NCBI GenBank assembly: GCA_947627445.1
Contig: CANQWA010000024.1
Span: forward strand, 1-43,898
DNA length: 43,898 nucleotides
Source of the DNA: an uncultured Ruminococcus sp.
GTDB taxonomy: Bacteria > Bacillota > Clostridia > Oscillospirales > Ruminococcaceae
Direction: 5' to 3'
Position numbers and translations under genes: made by a program. Every line of letters begins with the position of its first letter. The stretch's first letter is position 1. Of this stretch, positions 1 through 7,539 are shown piece by piece. Below the pieces are notes generated by a model, which worked only from the letters and a program-made list of their open reading frames with translations, searched no databases and had not been told where the DNA came from.

Positions 1-116
1 CCGGAAGAATAAGTCAATATCTCAAACTCATCTGTATAGACAGAGAAAGCATCATGAATTATTCCTTTCAATTTTGACAGCATAACAGTATTATCATCGC
101 ATACCGCAATTCGCAT
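1..116 (-). CDS. LytTR/AgrA-type response regulator, N-terminal fragment
   Basis: Only the first 38 codons are inside the window; the gene runs off the left edge. The translation begins MRIAVCDDNTVMLSKLKGII, the opening of a CheY-like receiver domain: the paired acidic residues CDD follow the first beta strand. This style of start is typical of LytTR-family regulators (AgrA/VirR type), though the DNA-binding domain is not visible. The start is supported by GGGAGA about 9 nt upstream. It would act as the cytoplasmic partner of a histidine kinase. The family call is moderate; a receiver domain is fairly sure. Confidence 0.7.
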   Translation of the reverse strand, partial: MRIAVCDDNTVMLSKLKGIIHDAFSVYTDEFEILTYSS

Positions 117-238
117 TCATATCATCTCCCATTTGATTTATTTGGCAAGAATTGAACTTATCTCCTATTATATCTTTATTTTGCATAATTTGCAAGAGCT
201 TCTTTCATTTTGGCCCTATTTATTAGAAACATTCTTCA

Positions 239-274
239 CTGTATAAATACTACGTTTAACAGTATTAATACTAC
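239..274. promoter_or_regulatory. tandem operator-like sites upstream of the XRE gene
   Basis: Two 15-bp sites, CTGTATAAATACTAC (239-253) and CAGTATTAATACTAC (260-274), differ at two positions and start exactly 21 bp apart, two helical turns. The second contains the perfect palindrome AGTATTAATACT (261-272). They lie about 110 bp upstream of the XRE regulator at 384, so they are likely its operators. Binding is inferred. The rest of 117-383 is AT-rich with no gene seen. Confidence 0.45.
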
Positions 275-383
275 TTGTTAATCTACATATTTCTATTTAA
301 TCATCATAAATAATGCTGATTTCAACAAGAAAACTGTATTTTATATTATAATTAGACATCATCACTTCATTGGGAGCGAGGAC

Positions 384-773
384 ATGAAATCAGATTCGGT
401 ATCACTGAATAACATTATCGGCAGTACATTAGCTGAACTAAGAAAAAACAGCGGCTTTACACAAAAAGAATTTGCTAAAATATTTAATATCAGTGAGAGC
501 ACTTTAGCTCATTATGAACAAGGGCTTACTCCTCCAAGTGCTGCTATGCTGATAAAATTCGCTGATTATTTCCATGTTCCGGTAGATTACTTGCTTGGAA
601 GATGTCAGAATAAGATTGAATATCAGAAACTCAATGAAAAACTGGCTTCTAATATGTCATTGGGCAGTATGGTTAATGTTGTTGCTGGTTTTAGTCAGAA
701 GGATAAGAAATACTTATTTGATACTATTCTTCTTATTTTGAAATCTAAGGATAATCAAAAAGGAAAAAAATAA
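384..773 (+). CDS. XRE-family (Cro/CI-like) transcriptional repressor
   Basis: 129 aa. Residues ~11-72 form a helix-turn-helix of the lambda-repressor type: LAELRKNSGFTQKEFAKIFN, then ISESTLAHYEQGLTPPS and the family-typical VPVDYLLGR. The C-terminal ~55 residues resemble no known sensor or peptidase domain. GGGAGCGAGG precedes the ATG. A strong terminator follows at once, so the gene is monocistronic and may control itself and the cassette downstream. Such small XRE proteins commonly regulate mobile or defence cassettes. Specific role unknown. Confidence 0.9.
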   Translation: MKSDSVSLNNIIGSTLAELRKNSGFTQKEFAKIFNISESTLAHYEQGLTPPSAAMLIKFADYFHVPVDYLLGRCQNKIEYQKLNEKLASNMSLGSMVNVVAGFSQKDKKYLFDTILLILKSKDNQKGKK

Positions 774-777
774 AGTT

Positions 778-819
778 AAACTCGGTATTAGGCTTTTTCT
801 GTCTAATACCGAGTTTTTT
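778..819 (+). terminator. Rho-independent terminator after the XRE gene
   Basis: Perfect 14-bp inverted repeat (778-791 with 803-816; core ACTCGGTATTAG) with an 11-nt loop, running into a T tract at 814-819, five bases after the XRE stop codon. Confidence 0.88.
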
Positions 820-860
820 CGTCATGATTTGCCTGAATTTTGCACCTTGTGCCAAATTGC

Positions 861-889
861 TTGACATGATTTGAGTTTTTTGGTAAAGT
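861..889 (+). promoter_or_regulatory. sigma-A-like promoter of the three-gene cassette
   Basis: TTGACA (861-866), 17-bp spacer, TAAAGT (884-889), about 72 bp upstream of the ATG at 962 and downstream of the XRE terminator. This suggests the cassette has its own promoter. Confidence 0.55.
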
Positions 890-961
890 AGAATTATAAA
901 ATATCACTTATAGACAAAATAGCATGAATATAGTTCAATTTTTTATAAGGAGGTCATATTA

Positions 962-1756
962 ATGGCAAAAGTAAAAGACATAATAGAAAATTTAACTGGT
1001 CAAACAGAAGCACGTGAACGTGCAAAAAAAGAAGTAACACAACTTGTTGCACAAGCAAATGCCAAATTAGACACTATGGAATCAAGATTAAGAGATATGT
1101 TTCGTAACAAGGAATTGGAATCTCAAATGGAAATTGTCGGCGATCGTATGGGGGCATTTTCCCGTGAGTATAGAGTTAATTATAGTGATGGTGACTTATC
1201 CAAAGCTGTTAATGAACTCGTAGACGAAATAATGACTATAGGCAGTGAAAGTGCTCAAAAAATTATTTCAAAAACAATCAAAAATGCACTCAATGCAATG
1301 TTTACTTCTGTTGTTACAACAGAAGAAGAAAAAAGAATTTTTGTTGTTATGCTTGAAGGGGTTGCACTTGTAAGATATGATATTGATGTTTGGAAGAGCA
1401 TGGAGGCAGATTCATCAATATTTCAGCATTGTCAAAGCGTTGTAGCAATTACATATGCTCGTTCAGTTGTAGATCATACTAAAGTTTCTGAAGATGAACT
1501 TAATGATGCCATTAGCAGATACCTTGGTGGAGCGGAACCAGAAGAAGTAATTGAATATAAAAAGAAACTTATCGAATTGCTAAAACTACATATTAATGAA
1601 AATAATGCAAATGTATGTTTTAAAAATAACAATTCAACTGAATTGCTTCCTCTTATGACGAATATCCCTATTGATTTTAAAAAGGCTGACAATTTTGCTG
1701 AAAATGTAAAAATAACAGAAGAATCTCAATATGTAATGGATTTATTAAACAAATAA
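962..1756 (+). CDS. uncharacterised coiled-coil protein, first gene of an AT-rich cassette
   Basis: 264 aa, not assigned to a family. Residues ~10-50 are charged and helical (EARERAKKEVTQLVAQANAK), likely a coiled coil. The middle (~80-190) is predicted mostly helical. The tail is acidic and lysine-rich. No signal peptide, membrane segment or catalytic motif is visible, so it is probably cytosolic. A strong AAGGAGGT lies 7 nt before the ATG. It is strongly AT-rich and lysine/asparagine-rich compared with the genes right of 4660, suggesting horizontal acquisition. It leads a same-strand set with the DUF2971 gene and another unknown gene. Confidence 0.75.
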   Translation: MAKVKDIIENLTGQTEARERAKKEVTQLVAQANAKLDTMESRLRDMFRNKELESQMEIVGDRMGAFSREYRVNYSDGDLSKAVNELVDEIMTIGSESAQKIISKTIKNALNAMFTSVVTTEEEKRIFVVMLEGVALVRYDIDVWKSMEADSSIFQHCQSVVAITYARSVVDHTKVSEDELNDAISRYLGGAEPEEVIEYKKKLIELLKLHINENNANVCFKNNNSTELLPLMTNIPIDFKKADNFAENVKITEESQYVMDLLNK

Positions 1757-1872
1757 ATAGTATCTTCTAATCATGCATACCTATTATTTAATATTTCTAT
1801 TTAATAAACAAGCATTTTTGTTCGAATTCTATTTAAATTACTTTTAAGTCTATTATATAAGGAGGTTTAATA

Positions 1873-2721
1873 ATGGGATATGAAATTTGGAAAACAATTA
1901 ATAAAGTGAACACAGAAAAATATCTATATCACTATACTTCTATGGAAAATGCATATAAAATATTATACTCAAAAACTTTAAAGTTTTCAGACTTATGTTC
2001 TACAAATGATATTTTTGAGCAGCGTCCAAAATTAATATTCGAAGACCTTAGCGATAAAGAAAATATAAACAAAGCAAAAGTAATTAGAGAATATTTGACA
2101 ACCCATCGAAAAAAAATAAAAATCTTGTGTCTATCAACTGATCAATTTAATCAAAGCGATTACGATATAATGTGTGAAAACCTAACATTTGATCAAATTA
2201 GAGCAAATGTTACTGGCAGAGGATTTGCACTACCTAGAATGTGGGCACAATATGCTTCTAACAGTACAGGAGTATGCTTAGTAATTAATAAACAAAAATT
2301 GTTTGATACAATTAAAAATCAATCTATAAATATTACATGCAATTCTGTTAAATATATTAATTCGCATTCTACTCACCTAATCACTAATAGTTCCCTAAAT
2401 AAAATGTATAATTTAATAAAATCTAATAATGATAATACTCTTCAATCTATAATTTTATGTAATTCTGGATTTGTAACACATAATTTTTTCTGTAAACTTT
2501 CAGATTGGAAAGACGAACGAGAATTTCGAATTATTACTACTGCCAAAAATAGAGATGACATAATTGAAATAAATGATATCACTTCATTTATAGAAGGAAT
2601 TGTTATGGGACATAATGTCGATGATTTACATGAAATATTAATGAAATCATTAATCACAAGTAATTGTGATCTTCGACGAATTGTATTTGAAGATACTATT
2701 ACAAAAATAAAAAAATACTAG
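1873..2721 (+). CDS. DUF2971-family protein
   Basis: 282 aa. The opening YLYHYTSMENAYKILYSKTL and the later MWAQYASNSTGVCLVINKQK match the two signatures of DUF2971: a YHYTS-like start and a W-x-x-Y-A block before GVC. The biochemical function of the family is unknown; members often sit in accessory and defence-rich regions. No signal peptide or membrane helices. AAGGAGGT precedes the ATG. It lies 116 bp after the coiled-coil gene and 23 bp before the next gene, consistent with co-transcription. The whole gene is AT-rich. Confidence 0.8.
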   Translation: MGYEIWKTINKVNTEKYLYHYTSMENAYKILYSKTLKFSDLCSTNDIFEQRPKLIFEDLSDKENINKAKVIREYLTTHRKKIKILCLSTDQFNQSDYDIMCENLTFDQIRANVTGRGFALPRMWAQYASNSTGVCLVINKQKLFDTIKNQSINITCNSVKYINSHSTHLITNSSLNKMYNLIKSNNDNTLQSIILCNSGFVTHNFFCKLSDWKDEREFRIITTAKNRDDIIEINDITSFIEGIVMGHNVDDLHEILMKSLITSNCDLRRIVFEDTITKIKKY

Positions 2722-2744
2722 GATATCATAAAGGAGTATAAATC

Positions 2745-3761
2745 ATGAATTCACTTATTAATAAAATATATAAAGACTTTTATTTGAGCCTTTTTACAAA
2801 TGACAATCTAAGACGCTTGATTTTCTGGTCGGAAAAATGTGGTCTTAAAAAAGATTTTCCTTATAAATTGAAAGATATATCAGAAGCCTTAAATAGCGTA
2901 ATACAAGCTCTTAATTTAAAAGTTCCAAGAAACATTCCGTACATTTCAATTGGATGTGTTGGTTATGTAAATGAACTTACAAGAATATTTATTAGGGAAC
3001 ATTCAAATTTTGAAATGAAAGAAATGATGTTGCAAATTGATAGTAATTTAACTAGTTTCGCAAATATTTCACATATTCTTGATCTATTTGAATGTTCTAG
3101 TGCAAGGGAAATGTATGAATCCGAAAGCAGTATGAATTGCAAATTAGCTTTTGATTACAATTTCCGTAAAATGGTAATTATTGATGTTTTTTTAGATGTT
3201 GCATACTTTAATTCATATTCATTTCTTAATCTACTACCACCTACAGAAAAAAGAGCATTTAGTAGCAAAAAATATAAATATTTTAAAAAGAGAGGTTTGA
3301 ATTCTTTTTTCATTGATGAATCCAAAAACGGTCTTGATTATTATTCTTTTGCCTTTTCATGTCATACAACAGATAAAAAGCTTCTTGAAAGTGCAACATA
3401 TGAATATGAGATTGATATAGAAAAATACATAAAAATATGGAATGATTTCATAAATGAATATTATCCTAATTATCATCATATTGAAAAAACTGTTAAAGAA
3501 CAATTAGATTTAAGAATAAATGAACATTTACCTAATTGCTGTTCCGAATACTTTGAAAATAAAAATCCTGGTGTTTACTTTTTACTAAGAACAGAAAAAA
3601 AGAACATTCCTAAAATTTATGAAAAAGAAGTATGTTCTTTATTTGGTATAAGTGAGTGTACAGTCGGTCAATTAAAAGTTATTAATTTAGAGGATTTTTA
3701 CAAATACGAGCATTTGTTCAAAAATGCACATATATCAGCATTTAAAATCGTTATACAATAA
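2745..3761 (+). CDS. uncharacterised protein, third gene of the AT-rich cassette
   Basis: 338 aa, not recognised. It appears globular and soluble, rich in Phe, Tyr, Asn and Lys, with no signal peptide. Residues ~130-180 contain an aromatic stretch (LDVAYFNSYSFLNLLPP). Scattered cysteines (CCSEYF, CSLFGISEC) do not form an obvious zinc site. AAGGAG precedes the ATG, 23 bp after the DUF2971 stop codon, so the two are very likely co-transcribed. Role unknown; the context suggests the three proteins act together. The 146 bp to the next gene show no clear terminator. Confidence 0.72.
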   Translation: MNSLINKIYKDFYLSLFTNDNLRRLIFWSEKCGLKKDFPYKLKDISEALNSVIQALNLKVPRNIPYISIGCVGYVNELTRIFIREHSNFEMKEMMLQIDSNLTSFANISHILDLFECSSAREMYESESSMNCKLAFDYNFRKMVIIDVFLDVAYFNSYSFLNLLPPTEKRAFSSKKYKYFKKRGLNSFFIDESKNGLDYYSFAFSCHTTDKKLLESATYEYEIDIEKYIKIWNDFINEYYPNYHHIEKTVKEQLDLRINEHLPNCCSEYFENKNPGVYFLLRTEKKNIPKIYEKEVCSLFGISECTVGQLKVINLEDFYKYEHLFKNAHISAFKIVIQ

Positions 3762-3907
3762 TAAATGTTTGAAAATAAAAAGATTTTACTATTTTCTCCG
3801 CTGTACATCTCATATATATCGACACGAATTTTCTTTTAGACTTTCCACAAATTATTTCTTCTGCTGTGCCTTTCTGTCTAGTAAAATAGTTTTTCAATAA
3901 ATTCAAG

Positions 3908-4285
3908 TTATTGTTTCATATATTCCATCTCATGCTTCACCTTATTCATTTTGTTCAAAATCGTGTTATTATTGTTTTCGGATTCAGGTTTTGACTTTTT
4001 GTTAGCTGGTCGCTTAATATCATGAAATCCGTTGCCTGATTCTGCATCCTGGCGAATATGAGCTGCGATTCCGGTAATTCTTCCAGAACCGAGAACTTCC
4101 GGCTTAAATCCAAGAGCTATCATAATATCAACAGGTTTCTCTCCTGCTTGATATCTCCTCCAGAATTCTTCTTTAAATGCTATTGTGTAACGTACCATCT
4201 TGGAAGTTACACTTTTTACATATGGATTTAGTCTTAGTTCTCGAAGCTCTTCTGTCGTAAATTCAGGTACAGTCCATTTTGACAT
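3908..4285 (-). CDS. IS3-type orfA-like HTH protein (transposase remnant)
   Basis: 125 aa. The core (NPYVKSVTSKMVRYTIAFKE, then FWRRYQAGEKPVDIMIALGF) is the helix-turn-helix protein that commonly precedes an IS3-family orfB in Clostridia. The C-terminus is charged, possibly coiled. GGAGGAACTGAT lies before the ATG. No integrase-core orfB follows on the minus strand below 3908, so the element is probably decayed, or the protein is an orphan DNA-binding protein. An IS3-end-like sequence lies about 60 bp upstream of its start, at the expected place for the left end. Confidence 0.7.
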   Translation of the reverse strand: MSKWTVPEFTTEELRELRLNPYVKSVTSKMVRYTIAFKEEFWRRYQAGEKPVDIMIALGFKPEVLGSGRITGIAAHIRQDAESGNGFHDIKRPANKKSKPESENNNNTILNKMNKVKHEMEYMKQ

Positions 4286-4343
4286 ATCAGTTCCTCCTTG
4301 TTATTAATTTTATTATACAACTTTTTTACTGCCTTTTCAAGGA

Positions 4344-4419
4344 GTGTCCACTTTTTTGACCTCATATAAAATTAGATGGCCATTATTTTGGATTTGTATT
4401 TTTCTCCGTGTCCACTTTT
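4344..4419. repeat. two IS3-end-like direct repeats
   Basis: The 12-mer GTGTCCACTTTT occurs at 4344-4355 and 4408-4419. On the minus strand it reads AAAAGTGGACAC, and the first copy extends to TGAGGTCAAAAAAGTGGACA, close to the ends of IS3/IS150-group elements. The first copy suits the left end of the orfA-like gene; the second looks like another insertion end. No matching inverted end is seen to the left. Confidence 0.5.
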
Positions 4420-4449
4420 CGGGATATAATGCAAGGACTCAGTCTAATC

Positions 4450-4581
4450 ATAAAACGATAACCTCTAAAATAAAACGTTAACCTTGAAAAATAAAACGAT
4501 TACTTGCTATCGTTTTATTTTACCTTGCAAAAAAGAAACAGCCACAGTGATTTTTACCTCACTGTGGCTGCTATCGTTTTA
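4450..4581. repeat. phased repeats and inverted repeats (ATAAAACGATAACC family)
   Basis: Direct copies ATAAAACGATAACC (4450-4463), ATAAAACGTTAACC (4470-4483) and ATAAAACGATTAC (4491-4503) start 20-21 bp apart. Inverted copies lie at 4508-4520 and 4572-4581. 4489-4500 and 4509-4520 form a perfect 12-bp stem. 4539-4550 and 4559-4570 form a second perfect 12-bp stem (CAGCCACAGTGA). This looks like a multi-site recombinase or transposase end, or an operator array. There is no gene between 4286 and 4664. Confidence 0.6.
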
Positions 4582-4621
4582 CGATAAACCGAAAACGCCT
4601 TGTTTCTCGGCTTTTTTTCAA

Positions 4622-4659
4622 TAAAAATGCACCTAACGATTGTATCATTCGTTAGGTGC
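4622..4659 (-). terminator. terminator of the tRNA-Leu gene
   Basis: Perfect 11-bp stem GCACCTAACGA (4629-4639) / TCGTTAGGTGC (4649-4659), followed on the minus strand by a T tract (4622-4628), five bases past the tRNA 3' end. Confidence 0.85.
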
Positions 4660-4664
4660 GATTA

Positions 4665-4749
4665 TGGTGCGGGTGACAGGACTTGAACCTGCAAACCTTG
4701 CGGCACAAGAACCTAAATCTTGCGTGTTTGCCAATTTCACCACACCCGC
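4665..4749 (-). tRNA. tRNA-Leu (anticodon TAG)
   Basis: 85 nt, with encoded CCA. The minus strand starts GCGGGTGTGGTGAAATTGGC and has the long variable arm of a class II tRNA. The anticodon stem CAAGA/TCTTG holds the loop TTTAGGT, giving anticodon TAG. The T arm contains GGTTCAAGTCC. Its 3' end points towards the AT-rich accessory region, a classic side for integration. Confidence 0.95.
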
Positions 4750-4952
4750 ATATTCTATGATTCGCATATTTCCGAATTTTCTTACCTGTATTATTGTAAC
4801 ACAAAGTATTTTTCTTGTCAAGCTTTATCTACGAATTTTCCAGAACTTTCACATAAAACGATCCCAGATCTCTGTGCTCTGCACCAAGTCCACCATTATC
4901 ACATATATTGTAATGCGCAGTAATTCTGCCTGCGCATGAAAGGAGTGAACTG

Positions 4953-5228
4953 ATGATGCAGAACCAATTGAACCGCACGCAGCACATGCCCGGTATGCGG
5001 CATAATATGTTGCAGGATATGTCAGCATCCGTTCCTATGATGGCTGATGTGTGTATGACACAGAATCAGGATGACATTTCGCCATTTCCGGAAAAGACAC
5101 CGATCGGCATGGCATATGTTCCATTTCAGCAATGGGAAGAACCCTATGATCTGGATACCGCATTTCCGATTGGAACAATTTTTCCATCGCTGAATCTGCC
5201 TTATCGGGGAGGTGCTGGCTGTGTTTGA
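4953..5228 (+). CDS. cotJA: spore coat-associated protein CotJA
   Basis: 91 aa. The C-terminal half (IGMAYVPFQQWEEPYDLDTA, then FPIGTIFPSLNLPY) is the CotJA signature. The N-terminal ~40 residues are Met/Gln-rich. CotJA acts with CotJB and CotJC in the inner spore coat, made in the mother cell under sigma-E in Bacillus. AAGGAG lies upstream of two in-phase ATGs. It overlaps cotJB by 8 nt, so the two are translationally coupled. No convincing sigma-E promoter was found in the 200 bp upstream; the promoter remains unassigned. Confidence 0.93.
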   Translation: MMQNQLNRTQHMPGMRHNMLQDMSASVPMMADVCMTQNQDDISPFPEKTPIGMAYVPFQQWEEPYDLDTAFPIGTIFPSLNLPYRGGAGCV

Positions 5229-5475
5229 GAGAAAACAGCTTCTGTTGACCATTCAGAAATATGATTTTGCTTTGTATGAGCTTCAGCTGTATTTAGATAC
5301 GCATCCGAATTGCCGCAATGCTCTGAGCAGATGGCAGCATTTGCAGGCACTGCGTCAGAAAGCTGTCAACAGCTATGTGCAGAAATTTGGTCCGATCCGA
5401 CCAGATCAAACAGATGGTAAAATGCCATTTCAGTGGTTAGAAGGTCCTTGGCCTTGGGAAAGGGAGGCGAATTAA
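5221..5475 (+). CDS. cotJB: spore coat protein CotJB
   Basis: 84 aa from a GTG start, chosen because GGGGAGG lies 8 nt upstream; an in-frame GTG at 5212 is possible but sits too close to that site. The protein matches CotJB: LLLTIQKYDFALYELQLYLD, THPNC, then GPWPWE at the C-terminus. It is a small soluble coat-morphogenesis protein encoded between cotJA and cotJC. It overlaps cotJA by 8 nt and ends 2 nt before the cotJC ATG, with the cotJC ribosome site inside its last codons. It is intact. Confidence 0.92.
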   Translation: MFERKQLLLTIQKYDFALYELQLYLDTHPNCRNALSRWQHLQALRQKAVNSYVQKFGPIRPDQTDGKMPFQWLEGPWPWEREAN

Positions 5476-5477
5476 GT

Positions 5478-6191
5478 ATGTGGTTCTATGAAAAAAAGCT
5501 GGAATATCCGGTGAACATCAAAACACCCAATGCCAGAACTGCGAAGTATATTATCGATCAATTAGGCGGTCCTGACGGCGAACTTTCCGCTTCTCTCCGT
5601 TATATGCATCAACGTTATTCCATGAAGCAGGATAAAGTGAAAGGTTTGCTGACAGACATCGCCACAGAAGAACTGGCGCATGTGGAAATGATCTCTGCCA
5701 TTCTCTATCAGCTGACACAAAACCTGACACCGGAACAAATCAAAGAAGCAGGCTTTGATACCTATTTTGTGGATCATACCCTGGGTATCTATCCACAGGG
5801 CGCTTCCGGCGCACCCTTTACAGCGGCGTATTTCCAATGTAAGGGCGATCCCATTACCGATCTGACAGAGGATCTGGCAGCAGATGGTGCGATGATGGAA
5901 GAACAACCTATATACACTTCCGGCATGATGATAGTAATCCTCATGATGTTTCATCTCTGTAGCGCAATGAAGACCTTTTTCATCATATTCAAATCGAGCA
6001 TATCAAGCTTTCCGTCATTGCAGAAATCAGCAGCTTTCCAAAGAACCTTTTCCCTTGTTTGTTCCGACCATACGCAAAAGAGATTGACAAATGCACGTAT
6101 ATCGGCTATAATAATCCTATCTATCGTGCAAGATCAAACGATTCCGGAAGGAGTGTGCTATGATGAAATACAAACCGGACCGATACGGTAA
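5478..6191 (+). CDS. cotJC: CotJC manganese-catalase, N-terminal half, interrupted by a 13.3-kb element
   Basis: Residues 1-133 are ordinary CotJC. They carry the GELSASLRYMHQRY helix and TEELAHVEMI, which hold the first two Mn-binding Glu positions and the first His (ExxH). At 5877 the gene enters the shared 8-mer GCAGCAGA. From 5885 the frame runs on into unrelated DNA for ~100 junk codons and stops at 6191, past the AKR start. The C-terminal half, with the remaining ligands, is at 19177-19413. As it stands, the product cannot complete the di-manganese site. AGGGAGG precedes the ATG at 5478; upstream in-frame starts lie inside cotJB. Confidence 0.92.
   Translation: MWFYEKKLEYPVNIKTPNARTAKYIIDQLGGPDGELSASLRYMHQRYSMKQDKVKGLLTDIATEELAHVEMISAILYQLTQNLTPEQIKEAGFDTYFVDHTLGIYPQGASGAPFTAAYFQCKGDPITDLTEDLAADGAMMEEQPIYTSGMMIVILMMFHLCSAMKTFFIIFKSSISSFPSLQKSAAFQRTFSLVCSDHTQKRLTNARISAIIILSIVQDQTIPEGVCYDEIQTGPIR
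5877..5884. other. left attachment core (attL) within cotJC
   Basis: The 8-mer GCAGCAGA is identical to 19177-19184. It starts at codon 134 of cotJC and lies in the same reading phase in both halves. Inside the element AAGAACAAC (5899-5907) mirrors GTTGTTCTT (19160-19168) near the other end, as expected for the arms of a serine-recombinase attP. Confidence 0.85.
6084..6112 (+). promoter_or_regulatory. sigma-A promoter of the aldo/keto reductase gene
   Basis: TTGACA (6084-6089), 17-bp spacer, TATAAT (6107-6112): a full consensus match, ~48 bp upstream of the AKR start. It shows that element cargo is expressed vegetatively, independently of cotJ. Confidence 0.85.
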
Positions 6192-7350
6192 TCTCATCTC
6201 TCAGCTGGGTTATGGCTGTATGAGATTTACCAAAAAAGGGGCTGCCATCGACTTTGAAAAAGCAGAAAAGGAGATTCTTCTTTCCATTGAAAAAGGCGTC
6301 AATTATTTTGACACCGCTTACATTTATCCGGGCAGCGAGGAATGTCTCGGACGAATTTTAGAAAAAAACAAATGCCGTGACAAGGTATATCTTGCCACCA
6401 AGCTTCCCCAGTTTATCATACGTTCTGCCGAAGCAATTGACAAAACCTTTCATGAGCAGCTTTCCCGTCTTCGTACGGATCACATCGACTACTACCTGAT
6501 GCACATGTTTACTGACGATACAGAATGGGATCATCTGAAAAGCCTGGGCATTGAAGATTGGATTAAACAGAGAAAAGCAGATGGGAGCATCCGGAATATT
6601 GGCTTTTCTTACCATGGCAATACGGAAATATTTCTGAAGATACTGCATGCATACGATTGGGATTTCTGTCAGATCCAGTACAACTACCTGGACGAGCATT
6701 CTCAGGCAGGCAGAAAAGGATTGCAGGCTGCGGCAGCAAAAGGCATTCCGGTGATCATTATGGAACCTCTTCGAGGCGGCAAGTTGGTAGATCTGCCGGA
6801 AAAAGCCAGAAAAGTTCTGGCTTCTGACAGCAAAGGCTATACACCTGCCGAGCTGGGACTGCGCTGGCTGTGGAATCAGCCAGAAGTCACCTGTGTGCTT
6901 TCCGGTATGAATTCCGAAGATATGATAAACGAGAACATCCGCATTGCATCCGAAGCAGAGCCGGGGCATCTGACAGAAGAGGAACTGCGTATCGTGGAGA
7001 AAATCCGGCAGATTATCCGAGAACGGGAAAGAGTTGGTTGTACCGGCTGCCGGTACTGTATGCCATGTCCCAAAGGCGTGGATATTCCGGGCATTTTTTA
7101 TCATTACAATCTGATGTATATGCAGGATGGAAAAAAATCCTCCGTTCGCATGGAATTTGCCCGGAACATGGGCATCCGCAGAGAATCCAGTTTTGCCTCA
7201 CAGTGCATTGGCTGCGGCAAGTGTGAAAAACATTGTCCCCAACACATTGACATCCGGAATATGCTGAAAAAAGCCGATCACGATCTCAGACCTCTCCCCT
7301 ACAAGATCGGCATTCATATTGCACGCAAAATCATGCTCAAAAAGAAATAA
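6160..7350 (+). CDS. aldo/keto reductase with C-terminal [4Fe-4S] ferredoxin domain
   Basis: 396 aa. Residues 1-~275 form the NAD(P)H-dependent AKR barrel. The expected tetrad is visible: FDTAYIYPGSEE (Asp, Tyr), LATKLP (Lys) and DYYLMHMF (His). Residues ~290-370 hold two cysteine clusters, CTGCRYCMPCP and CIGCGKCEKHCP, typical of the AKR-ferredoxin fusions common in anaerobes. Such enzymes reduce carbonyls, but the substrate is not known. GGAAGGAG precedes tandem ATGs; the second (6163) is also possible. It is the first cargo gene of the cotJC element and ends before a strong bidirectional hairpin. Confidence 0.9.
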   Translation: MMKYKPDRYGNLISQLGYGCMRFTKKGAAIDFEKAEKEILLSIEKGVNYFDTAYIYPGSEECLGRILEKNKCRDKVYLATKLPQFIIRSAEAIDKTFHEQLSRLRTDHIDYYLMHMFTDDTEWDHLKSLGIEDWIKQRKADGSIRNIGFSYHGNTEIFLKILHAYDWDFCQIQYNYLDEHSQAGRKGLQAAAAKGIPVIIMEPLRGGKLVDLPEKARKVLASDSKGYTPAELGLRWLWNQPEVTCVLSGMNSEDMINENIRIASEAEPGHLTEEELRIVEKIRQIIRERERVGCTGCRYCMPCPKGVDIPGIFYHYNLMYMQDGKKSSVRMEFARNMGIRRESSFASQCIGCGKCEKHCPQHIDIRNMLKKADHDLRPLPYKIGIHIARKIMLKKK

Positions 7351-7399
7351 GGCGATTCTAATAAGTGCAGCCTTGCACACGCTTGCGGGAAAACGTCTA

Positions 7400-7430
7400 A
7401 GAGCCTGTTCAGTATCTCTGAACAGGCTCT
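7400..7430. terminator. bidirectional terminator between convergent genes
   Basis: Perfect 13-bp inverted repeat AGAGCCTGTTCAG (7400-7412) / 7418-7430 with a 5-nt loop, between the AKR gene (+) and the oxidoreductase gene (-). The minus side runs into TTTTAAAC-type DNA; the T tract is modest. Confidence 0.7.
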
Positions 7431-7539
7431 AAAATGTTTACTATTACATACACGATGCTTTTTTGGGGAATATACCAGTGGTCAGCATTACTGCGAACAC
7501 TGCAATGCACAAAATCAATTTCAGTACCATCTTTTCTCT

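Noticed and set aside
4450-4581. Phased repeats as a CRISPR array
   Set aside because: Repeats are too short and degenerate, spacers are 6-8 bp, some copies are inverted, and no cas genes are present.
4640-4939. A 99-codon plus-strand frame
   Set aside because: It runs antisense through the tRNA-Leu gene and lacks a ribosome site.
4953-5228. A sigma-E promoter for cotJA in 4750-4950
   Set aside because: CATATATT and CACATAAA candidates lack a properly spaced ATA at -35, so none is called.
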